DNA of 64,000 nucleotides from contig OZ244045.1 of assembly GCA_965215295.1 (NCBI GenBank), positions 620,001 through 684,000 on the forward strand, written 5' to 3'. The notes beneath the pieces are model-generated. The model saw nothing but the letters and a program-made list of their open reading frames with translations. It was not told the origin of the DNA and did not search any database. Source of the stretch: HK1 sp965215295. GTDB taxonomy: Bacteria; Pseudomonadota; Gammaproteobacteria; HK1. The position numbers and the translations under genes are program-made. Of the stretch, positions 28,907-38,499 are shown one piece after another; the stretch's first letter is position 1; each line of letters opens with the position of its first letter.

Positions 28907-31519
28907 TCAGGGGCGTGTGAGGGACTTCAGCCGGTAGAGGGCGTCGAGCGCCTCTCGGGGAGTGAGCGAGTCGGGATCGATCGCATCGAGCGCCTCCATG
29001 ACCTTCGCGCCGTCGACCTTCGCGCTGTCGACCTTCGCGCCGTCCGGCGCGGGAGGCGCCGGGGCGAACAGCCCGAGCTGCGCGGGAGGAGGTTCGGTGA
29101 GGCTCGCGCGGGGATTGTTCTCGAGCGTGTCGAGGACCGACCGCGCCCGGGTGATGACCTCGCCCGGAATCCCCGCCAGCGCCGCGACCGCGATGCCGTA
29201 GCTGCGGTCCGCCGGGCCGTCCTTCACCCGGTGCATGAAGACGATCCGCTCGCCGTGCTCGATGGCGTCGAGGTGGACGTTGGCGACGCCGCCGGCGTGG
29301 TTCGACAGCTCCGTGAGCTCGAAGTAGTGGGTCGCGAACAGCGTGAACGAGCGCGTCCGGTGCGCGAGCTCGCGCGCGCAGGCCCAGGCCAGGGCGAGAC
29401 CGTCGTAGGTGCTGGTACCGCGGCCGATCTCGTCGACGAGCACCAGGCTCCGGGGAGTGGCGTTGTTGAGGATCCGGGCCATCTCCGTCATCTCCACCAT
29501 GAAGGTGGAGCGGCCTCCGGCGAGGTCGTCGCCGGCGCCGATGCGGGTGAAGATCCGGTCGATGGGGCCGATCCGCGCCGCCGCGGCGGGCACGAAGCTC
29601 CCCGCGTACGCGAGCAGCGTGATGAGCGCGGTCTGGCGCATCAACGTCGATTTGCCCCCCATGTTCGGTCCCGTCACCACGAGCATGCGGCGCGAGTCGT
29701 CGAGAACGATGTCGTTGGGGACGAACGACTGCTCCGAGGTGCTCTCGACCACCGGATGGCGGCCCCCCTCGATGTGGATGCCGGGCTGCTCGTCGAGCTG
29801 CGGAGCCCGATAGTCGAGCGTCTCGGCCCGTTCGGCGAAGTTGCAGAGCACGTCGAGCTCGGCGACCGCCCGGGCGCAGCGCTGGAGCTCGGGGAGGTCC
29901 GCGGCCAGCCGTGCCACGAGCTCGTCGTAGAGCGCCTTCTCGCGCGCGAGCGCGCGCTCGCGCGCCCCGAGCACCCGGTTCTCGAATTGCTTGAGCTCGG
30001 CGGTGATGTAGCGCTCCGCTCCCTTCAGGGTCTGGCGCCGGGTGTAGTCGGGAGGCGCCCGCTCGCTCTGGGCCTTCGAGAGCTCGATGTAGTAGCCGTG
30101 CACGCGGCTGTACCCGACCCTCAGGTTCGCCGCTCCGGTGCGTTCGCGCTCGCGCGCCTCGAGCGCTTCGAGGAACGAGTCGGCTTCGGTGGAGAGACGA
30201 CGCATCTCGTCGAGCTCGGTGTCGTAGCCGGTGGCGAGCACCCCGCCGTCGCGAACGAGCACCGGTGGGGTTTCCACCACCGCGCGGTCCAGCAGCGCCG
30301 CCGTTTCCGGAAACTCCCGGTTCGCGCGGGTGAGCTCCTCGATGCGAGGGCTGTCGGCGCCGGCGATCGCCTCCCGCAGTCGCGGCAGGGTGTGGAGTGC
30401 GGTGCGAAGCTGCGCCAGGTCACGGGGTCGCGCGGTCGCGAGGCCGATGCGCGACAGGATGCGTTCGAGGTCTCCGAAATCGGCGAGTAGCCGGCGGGCG
30501 GGCTCGTAAGCGCCGTGTTCGATCAGGGCGCCGACCGCGTGCAGGCGTTCCCCGAGGGCCTGGCGGTCGCGGATGGGACGGGTCAGCCAGCGGCGCAGCA
30601 GGCGGCTTCCCATCGGGGTCGCCGCATGGTCCATGGTCCCGGCGAGGGTCGCGGAGTCGTCGCCCGACAGCGCATGGGTGATCTCGAGATTGCGCCGCGT
30701 CACGGTGTCGAGGATCAGCGCATCGTCGTGCCGCTCGAAGCGCACCGAGGTCACGTGCGGGAGGGAGCCGCACTGCGTGTCGCGGGCGTAGACGATCAGC
30801 GCGCCGGCCGCACCGACCGCGAGAAGGTGTTCATCGAGCTCGAATGCCGAGAGATCGCGGACCGCGAACTGCTCGACGAGGACCCGCCGGGCCGACACCG
30901 GATCGAAGTGCCACGGCGGGATCCGCCGCAGGGCCGGATGCTCACGCAACGATGCGAGGGCCGGCGCGTCCTCGGAGACGAGGATCTCGGCCGGACCGAG
31001 CCGCTCGATCTCGGCCTGGGCGCTCTCGGCGTCGCCGGCCTCGGCGCAGGTGAACCTGCCGCTAGAGAGCTCCAGCCCCGCAATGCCCCAGCGCCCGGCA
31101 ACGCAGTGGGCCGCCACGAGCAGGTTGTCGTGGTGGTCCTCCAGCAGGTGCTCGTCGGTCAGTGTCCCCGGAGTGATGATGCGGGTCACGCGCCGCTCGA
31201 CCGGGCCGCGCGACGTCGCCGGATCGCCGATCTGTTCGCAGATCGCGGCCGACTCCCCCTGGCGCACGAGCTTCGCGAGGTAGGACTCGATCGAGTGCGC
31301 CGGCACTCCGGCCATCGGGATCGGGACCCCGTCCGACCGCCCGCGCGAAGTGAGCGCGATGTCGAGGAGCTTCGAAGCCCGGCGGGCATCGTCGAAGAAC
31401 AGCTCGTAGAAGTCGCCCATCCGGCAAAAGAGCAGGGTGTCGGGATGGTCTGCCTTGATGCGCAGGTACTGCGCAATGACGGGGGTGTTCCTGGGCGTGG
31501 CGTCGGCGGTCATGGACAT
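28907..31519 (-). CDS. mutS: DNA mismatch repair protein MutS
   Basis: Mismatch-recognition ATPase. The N-terminus has the DNA-contacting GDFYELFFDDA motif (F-x-E) and TPVIAQYLRIKADHPDTLLF; the C-terminal ABC-type domain has Walker A GPNMGGKST with K623, then VLVDEIGRGTSTYDGLALAWA and ATHYFELT. The extreme C-terminus ends in the DALYRLKSL helix used for tetramer formation. ATG 31519 gives 870 residues (E. coli 853); ATG 31513 is equally possible. The frame stays open far upstream through htpG, but that is antisense noise. Confidence 0.96.
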   Translation of the reverse strand: MSMTADATPRNTPVIAQYLRIKADHPDTLLFCRMGDFYELFFDDARRASKLLDIALTSRGRSDGVPIPMAGVPAHSIESYLAKLVRQGESAAICEQIGDPATSRGPVERRVTRIITPGTLTDEHLLEDHHDNLLVAAHCVAGRWGIAGLELSSGRFTCAEAGDAESAQAEIERLGPAEILVSEDAPALASLREHPALRRIPPWHFDPVSARRVLVEQFAVRDLSAFELDEHLLAVGAAGALIVYARDTQCGSLPHVTSVRFERHDDALILDTVTRRNLEITHALSGDDSATLAGTMDHAATPMGSRLLRRWLTRPIRDRQALGERLHAVGALIEHGAYEPARRLLADFGDLERILSRIGLATARPRDLAQLRTALHTLPRLREAIAGADSPRIEELTRANREFPETAALLDRAVVETPPVLVRDGGVLATGYDTELDEMRRLSTEADSFLEALEARERERTGAANLRVGYSRVHGYYIELSKAQSERAPPDYTRRQTLKGAERYITAELKQFENRVLGARERALAREKALYDELVARLAADLPELQRCARAVAELDVLCNFAERAETLDYRAPQLDEQPGIHIEGGRHPVVESTSEQSFVPNDIVLDDSRRMLVVTGPNMGGKSTLMRQTALITLLAYAGSFVPAAAARIGPIDRIFTRIGAGDDLAGGRSTFMVEMTEMARILNNATPRSLVLVDEIGRGTSTYDGLALAWACARELAHRTRSFTLFATHYFELTELSNHAGGVANVHLDAIEHGERIVFMHRVKDGPADRSYGIAVAALAGIPGEVITRARSVLDTLENNPRASLTEPPPAQLGLFAPAPPAPDGAKVDSAKVDGAKVMEALDAIDPDSLTPREALDALYRLKSLTRP

Positions 31520-31624
31520 CACGGGAAAGAGAAGCCACTGGGAAGCCATGGACCCGGAAGCATCCCACGATGGCATTCCTCGCGCTATACGCAATGCCCG
31601 ATGCCCGGTCCGGCCCCGCCGAGG

Positions 31625-31653
31625 CTTGGAAGCGGCGCCGGGCGGCCCCATAT
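31625..31653 (+). promoter_or_regulatory. Sigma-32 (heat-shock) type promoter for htpG
   Basis: CTTGGAA at 31625-31631 matches the heat-shock -35 (CTTGAAA) at six of seven bases. CCCCATAT at 31646-31653 matches the -10 pattern CCCCATNT exactly. The spacer is 14 bases, inside the range for RpoH promoters. Transcription would start near 31660, about 40 bases before the htpG ATG. A heat-shock promoter is expected for this chaperone gene. Confidence 0.75.
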
Positions 31654-31699
31654 CCCGCCCCCGGGCAATCGGCGAACCATGCGTGAGGGAGACTGCGTG

Positions 31700-33742
31700 A
31701 TGGATGACGTGCAGACGAAGGAGACCCGTGGTTTCCAGACCGAGGTCCGGAAACTGCTGGACCTGATGATCCATTCGCTCTACAGCAACAAGGAGATCTT
31801 CCTGCGCGAGCTGATCTCCAACGCATCGGACGCGGCGGACAAGCTCCGGTTCGAAGCGCTGTCCGACGACGCGCTCTATGAAGGCGACGGCGAACTCAAG
31901 GTCCGCGTATCGTTCGATCCCGACGCCCGCACCATCACGGTTCGAGACAACGGCATCGGCATGACCCGCGAGGAGATCGCCGCGAACCTCGGGACCGTCG
32001 CCCGTTCCGGCACCCGGCAGTTCTTCGAGTCCCTGACCGGCGACAGCGCGAAGGACACCCGGCTCATCGGCCAGTTCGGCGTCGGGTTCTACTCGAGCTT
32101 CATCGTCGCCCGCCGCGTCGTCGTCACTTCGCGCCGCGCGGGCCGTCCCGCCGCGGAAGGCGTGCGCTGGGAGTCGAGCGGCGAGGGCGAGTTCACCGTC
32201 GAGACCGTCGATGTCGAGCCGCGCGGGACGGAGGTGGCGCTGCACCTGCGGGACGGCGAGGACGAGTTCCTCGACCGCTACCGTCTGCGGGACATCGTGC
32301 GCAAGTACTCCGACCACGTCTCCATCCCGATCCTGATGCCGGGAGAGGGCGAGGGCGAGGACGGGGACCGGGACGACGGGACGGACGAGGAGACCATCAA
32401 CGCCGCCACCGCGATGTGGACACGCAACAAGAACGAACTCTCCGACGACGACTACAAGGGTTTCTACAAGCACGTCGCCCATGACTTCGAGGACCCGCTC
32501 GCCTGGGTCCACAGCCGGGTCGAAGGCAACCTGGAGTACAGCCTGCTGCTGTTCGTCCCGGCGCGCGCGCCGTTCGATCTGTGGGACCGTGACGTCCGGC
32601 GCGGCGTGAAGCTCTACGTCCGGCGGGTGTTCATCATGGACGACGCGGAGCACCTGATGCCCACGTACCTCCGGTTCGTGCGCGGAGTGGTCGACTCGGC
32701 GGACCTCCCTCTGAACATCTCCCGCGAGATCCTGCAGGAAAACCGGCAGATCCAGTCGATACGCACCGGCTCGGTGAAGAGGGTGCTCGATCTGCTCGGC
32801 GAGGTCGCCGGCGGCGAGCCGGACAAGTACGCCACGTTCTGGGAGCACTTCGGCCGGGTGCTGAAGGAGGGCGTGATCGAGGACGCCAGGAACCGGGAGC
32901 AGATCGCGAAGCTGTTGCGCTTCGCGTCCACCCGTGATCGGGAGGATGCGCAGACGGTCTCTCTCGACGACTACATCGGCCGCATGAAGGACGGCCAGAA
33001 GGGCATCTACTACATTACCGCGGACGGCTACCGCACCGCGCGCAACAGTCCCCATCTCGAAGTGTTCGACAAGCACGGCCTGGAGGTCCTGCTGCTCGCC
33101 GATCCGATCGACGAGTGGCTCGTCATGCACCTCGCCGAGTACGAAGGAAAGCCGCTCACGTCGGTCATGAAGGGGGAGCTCGACCTCGGTGAGGCCGGCG
33201 GCGGGGACGATGCTCCGGAGGAAGAGAAGGAAGGCGACCACGCGCCGGTGCTGGAGCGGTTCCGGGAGATGCTCTCCGGACGCGTCAAGGACGTGCGGGT
33301 GACCCGCCGGCTGTCGTCGTCCCCGGCGTGCCTCGTCAGCGACGAGCACGAGATGAGCCGTCACCTCGAACGGATACTCGACGCGGCGGGACGGAAGATC
33401 GATGCCGCCAGGCCCATTCTGGAGATCAATCCCGACCACCCGATGGTCGCGAGGCTCGCGGCCGAGACCGAAGGGTCCCGGCAGCAGGACTGGGCGGACC
33501 TGATCTTCGACCAGGCGCTGCTCAGCGAAGGCGGCAGGCTCGAGGATCCCGCGGGGTTCGTGCGGCGCATGAACGAGCTCATCGTTGCCCTGGCGCAGGG
33601 CGGGCCCGTCCCGGCGGACAAGCGCGCGAAGCGGACCTCGAAGAAGACTGCCGGACAGAAGTCCGGGGAGAAGCCCCGGAAGGGACGCCGGGGAAAGGAC
33701 GGTGAGGAGCGCCGCGAGGAAGGCGGGGAAGAAGGCAACTGA
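31700..33742 (+). CDS. htpG: Chaperone HtpG (Hsp90 family)
   Basis: ATP-dependent cytoplasmic chaperone. The GHKL ATPase domain has LYSNKEIFLRELISNASDA, DNGIGMT and GQFGVGFYSSF; the middle domain includes the catalytic-loop region LPLNISREILQENRQIQ. It is 680 residues, longer than E. coli HtpG (624), because of an acidic loop (GEGEGEDGDRDDGTDEE) and a Lys/Arg/Glu-rich tail after residue 640. I start at ATG 31700, with GAGGGAG nine bases upstream; ATG 31679 would add MREGDCV. Confidence 0.96.
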   Translation: MDDVQTKETRGFQTEVRKLLDLMIHSLYSNKEIFLRELISNASDAADKLRFEALSDDALYEGDGELKVRVSFDPDARTITVRDNGIGMTREEIAANLGTVARSGTRQFFESLTGDSAKDTRLIGQFGVGFYSSFIVARRVVVTSRRAGRPAAEGVRWESSGEGEFTVETVDVEPRGTEVALHLRDGEDEFLDRYRLRDIVRKYSDHVSIPILMPGEGEGEDGDRDDGTDEETINAATAMWTRNKNELSDDDYKGFYKHVAHDFEDPLAWVHSRVEGNLEYSLLLFVPARAPFDLWDRDVRRGVKLYVRRVFIMDDAEHLMPTYLRFVRGVVDSADLPLNISREILQENRQIQSIRTGSVKRVLDLLGEVAGGEPDKYATFWEHFGRVLKEGVIEDARNREQIAKLLRFASTRDREDAQTVSLDDYIGRMKDGQKGIYYITADGYRTARNSPHLEVFDKHGLEVLLLADPIDEWLVMHLAEYEGKPLTSVMKGELDLGEAGGGDDAPEEEKEGDHAPVLERFREMLSGRVKDVRVTRRLSSSPACLVSDEHEMSRHLERILDAAGRKIDAARPILEINPDHPMVARLAAETEGSRQQDWADLIFDQALLSEGGRLEDPAGFVRRMNELIVALAQGGPVPADKRAKRTSKKTAGQKSGEKPRKGRRGKDGEERREEGGEEGN

Positions 33743-33820
33743 AGCGGGCTCCCGCCGGGCGGGCCGCGGCTGCGGATCCGATCCCGGACGGAGTCGGACC
33801 GGCGGCCCCCGCCACACCGG

Positions 33821-34879
33821 ATGCGCCGATTCGCGATCGGCATCGATCGGACGGGTACCTCCATGCCTCCGCCCCGTGACGACCTCGACCCACACACGCG
33901 CGCAAGGGCCCAAGCTGCCCGACGCCCGGACCGGCCACGAGACCTCGACCAGTTCGTGTGCACAAGGGCGGTGGAGGAGCTGCGCACCATCACCGACCTC
34001 GTGCGCTGGGGAGCGGCCCGGCTGAGTGGCGCCGGTGTGGTGTTCGGCCACGGCACCGACAACGCGGTGGACGAGGCGCTCGTCCTCGTGCTGCATGCGG
34101 CCGGCCTGGACCCCGGGGTGCCCGAGTCGCTGTTCGCCGCGCGTCTGACCGAGTCCGAGCGCAACGTGGCGGTCCGGCTCATCAGGCGCCGCATCCGGGA
34201 GCGCGTCCCCGCCCCGTACCTGACCGGCCGGGCGTGGTTCGCGGGTCTGGAACTGGCCTGTGACGCCCGGGCTCTCGTGCCCCGGTCGCCGATCGCGGAA
34301 TGGATCGAACGCGGCTTCGAACCCTGGCTCGATCCGGATCGCGTCGAGCGCGTGCTGGAGATTGGCACCGGCGGCGGGGCCATCGCGATCGCCTGCGCGA
34401 TGGCGTTCCCGAACGCGACGATCGATGCGGTCGACGTTTGCGGCGCCGCGCTCGAACTGGCCGGGGAGAACTGCGTCGCTCACGGGGTCGGCGATCGAAT
34501 TCGACTCTTCGAGTCCGACGTGTACGACGCGGCGAGCGGAAGTTACGACCTGATTGTCAGCAATCCTCCCTACGTCGATGCCGGGACGATGGCATCGCTC
34601 GATCCCGAGTACCTTCACGAGCCTCGCATCGGCCTGGAGGCCGGCGCCGACGGTCTCGACTGCGTGCGCCGGATCCTGGCGGGTGCGCACGCCCACCTTG
34701 CTCCCGGCGGTGTGCTGGTGTGCGAAGTGGGTGCGTCCCGGAACGCGCTCGAAGACGCATACCCCGAGGTCGCGTTCACGTGGCTGGAGCTGGAGCGGGG
34801 CGGTGAAGGAGTCTTCCTGCTGAGCGGGGAACAGCTTCCGCACCGGAGCGGGCGATCCGGCCCGACGCGAGGGCGATGA
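33821..34879 (+). CDS. prmB: Ribosomal protein L3 glutamine methyltransferase PrmB
   Basis: SAM-dependent methyltransferase that modifies a glutamine of ribosomal protein L3. It has the N-terminal helical recognition domain (VCTRAVEELRTITDLVRWGAARL), the SAM loop VLEIGTGGGAIAIA and the catalytic tetrapeptide in SNPPY. The next gene is aroC, the usual PrmB neighbour. The start may be ATG 33821 (352 residues) or ATG 33863; residues before RAVEELRT are not conserved. Confidence 0.93.
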   Translation: MRRFAIGIDRTGTSMPPPRDDLDPHTRARAQAARRPDRPRDLDQFVCTRAVEELRTITDLVRWGAARLSGAGVVFGHGTDNAVDEALVLVLHAAGLDPGVPESLFAARLTESERNVAVRLIRRRIRERVPAPYLTGRAWFAGLELACDARALVPRSPIAEWIERGFEPWLDPDRVERVLEIGTGGGAIAIACAMAFPNATIDAVDVCGAALELAGENCVAHGVGDRIRLFESDVYDAASGSYDLIVSNPPYVDAGTMASLDPEYLHEPRIGLEAGADGLDCVRRILAGAHAHLAPGGVLVCEVGASRNALEDAYPEVAFTWLELERGGEGVFLLSGEQLPHRSGRSGPTRGR

Positions 34880-35058
34880 GGGCGCCGGCGCGGCACGGGC
34901 GGACGTGGTCGAGGGTCCGGTCCGTACCGTACCCGGTGGGCCCCGAAGCATCCCGGCCCTCTCCCGGCCATGTCCGGCGGCCGATCCCGCCAAGCTCGCC
35001 TCATGCCGGAATCACCCGCCCCCTTTAGCTTGGGCGTCACTGGACGAGGTTTCGAATC

Positions 35059-35201
35059 CAGCAATTCTCATTTTGCTCGTCGGGTCCCGCGGCAGGACCG
35101 GCACGACCGTCGATCTGCCCCCGATCTGCCCCGGATCGAGCCGCAAGGAGAAGACGGCTTGCGGCTCAGGGTGAAGTCAGGCGCCAAAATGAGAACTGCT
35201 G
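35059..35201. mobile_element. 143-bp miniature inverted-repeat transposon
   Basis: The ends are inverted repeats: CAGCAATTCTCATTTTG from 35059 inward, and CAGCAGTTCTCATTTTG from 35201 inward on the other strand (16 of 17 identical). The nine bases TTTCGAATC flank it directly at 35050-35058 and 35202-35210, a target duplication. There is no coding capacity. Inside are two tandem CCGATCTGCC-like repeats near 35110-35130 and a perfect 10-bp stem (GAGCCGCAAG / CTTGCGGCTC, 35138-35167). It sits about 40 bases upstream of aroC and probably affects its leader. Confidence 0.8.
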
Positions 35202-35243
35202 TTTCGAATCGTCGAGCACGGCGTCGTGCCGTAGAATTGCGCA

Positions 35244-36344
35244 ATGCCCGGGAACTCGATCGGCCGGTCGTTCCGCGTCACCACCTACGGCGAGAGCCAC
35301 GGGGCGGCGATCGGCTGCGTGATCGACGGCTGTCCGCCCGGGTTGCCGCTCCGCGAGGGCGACATCCAGCCCGACCTGGAACGGCGGCGTCCCGGAAAGT
35401 CCCGCCACACCACGCAGCGCCGGGAGGCCGACGAGGTGCGGATCGTCTCCGGTGTCTTCGAAGGCGCCACCACCGGCACCCCGATCCACCTGGTGATCGA
35501 GAACGTCGACCAGCGTCCGAGGGACTACGGCAGGATCAAGGACGTGTACCGCCCATCGCACGCGGACTACACCTACCACCACAAGTACGGGGTCCGCGAC
35601 TACCGGGGCGGTGGGCGTTCGTCGGCGCGCGAGACCGCGATGCGGGTCGCGGCGGGGGCCGTCGCGAAGAAGTACCTCCGCGAGCGGTGCGGCATCCTGG
35701 TGCGCGGCCATCTCGCCCAGCTCGGACCGATACGCCCCACCACGTTCGACCGGGATGAAGTCGAGCGCAACCCGTTCTTCTGCCCCGACGCCGCCGCTGC
35801 CGAGGAGATGGCGCGCTTCATGGACGAGCTCAGGAAGTCCGGCGACTCGATCGGCGCCCGGATCGACGTGGTCGCGAGCGGTGTGCCGCCGGGACTCGGC
35901 GAGCCGGTATTCGATCGCCTGGATGCGGACCTCGCCCACGCCCTGATGAGCATCAACGCCGTCAAGGGCGTCGAGATCGGCGCGGGCTTCCGGGTGGTGG
36001 AGATGCGCGGTACCGAGAACCGCGACGAGATCACCCCCGAAGGCTTCCTTCGCAACAACGCGGGCGGAATCCTCGGGGGAATTTCATCGGGACAGGACAT
36101 CCGCGCGAGCATCGCGCTCAAGCCGACCTCGAGCCTGCGCCTTGCCGGGAGGAGCATCGACACCGGTGGAAATCCCGTCGAAGTGGCCACGCACGGCCGC
36201 CACGATCCCTGTGTCGGCATCCGGGCGACCCCCATCGCCGAGGCCATGGTCGCGATCGTGCTGATGGACCACTACCTGCGCCACCGCGGCCAGAACGCCG
36301 ATGTGAAGACCGCTGCGCCGGTGGTGCCGCCCTCGGCGGAGTGA
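35244..36344 (+). CDS. aroC: Chorismate synthase AroC
   Basis: FMN-dependent last step of the shikimate pathway, making chorismate for aromatic amino acids and other products. The three family signatures are present: GESHGAAIGCVIDGCPPG at the start, RGGGRSSARETAMRVAAGA in the middle, and the C-terminal RHDPCVGIRATPIAEAMVA. It is 366 residues, standard length. ATG 35244 gives the conserved MPGNSIGRSFRVTTYGESHG start. It follows prmB, with the miniature transposon in between. Confidence 0.97.
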   Translation: MPGNSIGRSFRVTTYGESHGAAIGCVIDGCPPGLPLREGDIQPDLERRRPGKSRHTTQRREADEVRIVSGVFEGATTGTPIHLVIENVDQRPRDYGRIKDVYRPSHADYTYHHKYGVRDYRGGGRSSARETAMRVAAGAVAKKYLRERCGILVRGHLAQLGPIRPTTFDRDEVERNPFFCPDAAAAEEMARFMDELRKSGDSIGARIDVVASGVPPGLGEPVFDRLDADLAHALMSINAVKGVEIGAGFRVVEMRGTENRDEITPEGFLRNNAGGILGGISSGQDIRASIALKPTSSLRLAGRSIDTGGNPVEVATHGRHDPCVGIRATPIAEAMVAIVLMDHYLRHRGQNADVKTAAPVVPPSAE

Positions 36345-36700
36345 ACGGCCGGAGCGGAACCGGTCCACCTTCGTGGTTCGTGGCGCCCCGACGCGGTCGG
36401 GCACGTGCGTTCCGACGTGCGCGCTCCGCGCCGCTTCGCCGACGGACGCATCCCACGCCTCGAATCGCGCCCGATCGGCGACCACTGGCGAGGAGGCGCC
36501 GGTCTCGCGCCTCGTCATCGCGATGACGAGGCGCATGACCGAAGCCCTCGCCGAAGTCCGGTCCCGGGGCCGATCGTAGGGCCGGGGTCGTGGGACCGGT
36601 CCCGGGGCTGGTCGTGGGGCTCCGATCCCGGGGCCGGTCGGGAGACTACTGGTCGTGGAGCCCCGATCCCGGGGCCGGTCGGGGGGCGGCTCTCAGGCCG
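36345..36700. repeat. aroC downstream region with GC-rich direct repeats, no gene seen
   Basis: About 355 bases between the convergent aroC and solute-binding-protein genes. Near 36608-36683 a 41-base unit (starting CTGGTCGTGG and holding GATCCCGGGGCCGGTCGGG) occurs twice, at 36608 and 36649, after a partial copy near 36593. An imperfect inverted repeat around GGGACCGGTCCC is also present. No credible coding sequence or T-rich terminator is visible. Confidence 0.6.
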
Positions 36701-38185
36701 TCACTCCCAGCGGAGCGCGCTCACGTCGTTGATGAACGCCGGCCAGCTCGGCCACATTCCGGTGAGGCCCTTCCGCGCGACGCCGAGCTTGGCGAGCTGG
36801 AACAGGAATCCGTTCACCGCGTCGTCGGCCACCAGCCGCTGCGCGGCCGCGAGCTCGCGGAACTGCTCCTCCTTCGTCCTCGCGGCCACGAACCGGTCGT
36901 GGATCTCGCGAAACGCCGCGCTGTCGTACTGCATGTAGTACCCGGGGTCCGAATAGATGCTCCCGATGTCCATCGGCTCGACGTGCGAGACGATGGTGAG
37001 CGCGTACCGGCGCTCCTTGAAGACGTTTTCGAGCCACTGCGCCCACTCGACGTTCTCGATCTTCGCGGTGATCCCGACCTCGGCGAGCATCGCCGCGACC
37101 ACCTCGCCCCCGCGCCGCGCGTAACTCGGCGGCGGGAGGTGCAGGCTCAGCTCCAGCCCACCTGCGTAACCCGCCTCGGCGAGTAGCGACACGGCCCGGG
37201 CGGGGTCGTGGGGATAGCGCCCGGTGAGGTCGACGTAGGCGGGGTGATGGGGCGCGAAGTGGCTGCCGATCGGCGTCCCGTAGCCCGCCATCACGCCGTC
37301 GATCAGTGCTTCGCGGTCGATGGCGTGCATGATCGCGCGCCGCACCCGCACGTCGGAGAGCGCCGGGTGCCGGTTGTTCATGGCGATGATCGTCTCGCCC
37401 TCGGTGGTGCCCTCGAGCGCGGTGAAGCGAGCGTCGGCCCGGAACTGCGCAAACATCTCCGGGGCGCTCAGCGACGGCATGTAGTCGAGGTCGCCGGCCA
37501 GCAACGCCGCGACCTGGGCGGTGGCGTCGGTGATGAACCTGAAAACCACCTTCTCGATGTCCACGTTCGCCGCGTTGCGATGGCCGTCGAACTTCTCGAG
37601 CTCGACCGAATCGCCCTTGGTCCACCTGGCGAAGCGGTACGGTCCGGTGCCGACCGGGTGGGTGGCCGCATCGGCGAAGCTCCCCTCGTCGAGGATCACC
37701 GCGGCGGCCTGCGCGAGCTCGAACGGCAGCAGGCTGCGGGGCCTGTCGAGCCGGATGACGACGGTGTGGGGGTCCGGCGCCTCCACCGCCTTCAGCGCCC
37801 GGAACAGCTCCTTCTGCTTGTTCGAGCTTTCCGGTCCGGCATTGCGTTCGAACTGCGCCTTCACGTCGGCGGAGTCGAAGTCGGCGCCGTCATGGTATTT
37901 CACGCCCCGCTCCAGGCTGAACGTGTAGGTGGCGCCGTCTTCGGAGATGGTCCAGGACCTTGCGAGCATGGGATGGACGTCGCCCGAGCCGTCGATGCGG
38001 GTCAATCCCTCGAAGACGTTGTAGAGCGTGACCTGGCTGATGGCGGCCGCGGCGCCGGTGGTCGGGTCGAGCCCCGGGGCCGGCTCGAGGCGCATGCCGA
38101 TGCTGACCGAGTCCTTCGCGACGGCCGCGCCGCTCGACAGGGCTGCGAAGGCGATGGCGCCGAACGCGCGCATGACGGTTTGCAT
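36701..38185 (-). CDS. Family 5 (peptide/opine-type) ABC transporter substrate-binding protein
   Basis: Periplasmic binding protein. From ATG 38185 it opens with a signal peptide (MQTVMRAFGAIAFAALSSGAAVAK) and then the SBP_bac_5 pattern: LYNVFEGLTRID, LARSWTISEDGATYTFSLERGVKYHDG, GTGPYRF, and LSDVRVRRAIMHAIDREALI. It is 494 residues. Its likely ligand is a short peptide or similar amino compound. No cognate permease is next to it, and the nearest ATPase at 40331 is of a different transporter class. Confidence 0.88.
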   Translation of the reverse strand: MQTVMRAFGAIAFAALSSGAAVAKDSVSIGMRLEPAPGLDPTTGAAAAISQVTLYNVFEGLTRIDGSGDVHPMLARSWTISEDGATYTFSLERGVKYHDGADFDSADVKAQFERNAGPESSNKQKELFRALKAVEAPDPHTVVIRLDRPRSLLPFELAQAAAVILDEGSFADAATHPVGTGPYRFARWTKGDSVELEKFDGHRNAANVDIEKVVFRFITDATAQVAALLAGDLDYMPSLSAPEMFAQFRADARFTALEGTTEGETIIAMNNRHPALSDVRVRRAIMHAIDREALIDGVMAGYGTPIGSHFAPHHPAYVDLTGRYPHDPARAVSLLAEAGYAGGLELSLHLPPPSYARRGGEVVAAMLAEVGITAKIENVEWAQWLENVFKERRYALTIVSHVEPMDIGSIYSDPGYYMQYDSAAFREIHDRFVAARTKEEQFRELAAAQRLVADDAVNGFLFQLAKLGVARKGLTGMWPSWPAFINDVSALRWE

Positions 38186-38240
38186 GGACCCTCTCCGCCC
38201 GGTCCGGAGAACCGGCGCATTATCGGGCATCGATCTCCAT

Positions 38241-38309
38241 ACCGGAAGGGACCGATGACCGGCTGGAATGCGTTACCGGAAGGGACCCGATGGCCGGCCG
38301 GAATGCGTT
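38241..38309. repeat. 34-bp tandem duplication
   Basis: The segment starting ACCGGAAGGGACC and ending GGAATGCGTT occurs at 38241 and again at 38275, with a few substitutions. It lies in the divergent spacer between the binding-protein gene and the TPR gene. Confidence 0.7.
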
Positions 38310-38425
38310 CGGCGCCGTCGTGCCGGACGGCGCGTCGAAGCCATCCGGCCGAATCCCCCGCACCGTGGCTTCCACCGGGACCCCGTGGCGCCGAAGGCGG
38401 GCCGCGGCCGCCTCCATCCGGCGAA

Positions 38426-38453
38426 TTGTTCGCGGGAAACAGATAGCTAGAAT
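38426..38453 (+). promoter_or_regulatory. Sigma-70-like promoter for the TPR gene
   Basis: TTGTTC (38426-38431) and TAGAAT (38448-38453) are separated by 16 bases; the -10 matches the consensus at five of six positions. The start point would be near 38460, 40 bases before the chosen GTG. This is the most AT-rich part of the 314-base divergent spacer. Confidence 0.5.
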
Positions 38454-38499
38454 AGCTCCGGAGCGGATGCGCGAGACCCGTCAGGCGAGAGGTGGGAAC

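Noticed and set aside
31520..34993. Open frame that continues mutS upstream through htpG and prmB
   Set aside because: It is antisense to clear genes, and only the part from 31519 down has MutS motifs. Long antisense frames are common at this GC content.
35020..35085. tRNA gene suggested by GGTTTCGAATCC
   Set aside because: No acceptor, D- or anticodon arm can be paired around it; TTTCGAATC is the target duplication of the miniature element.
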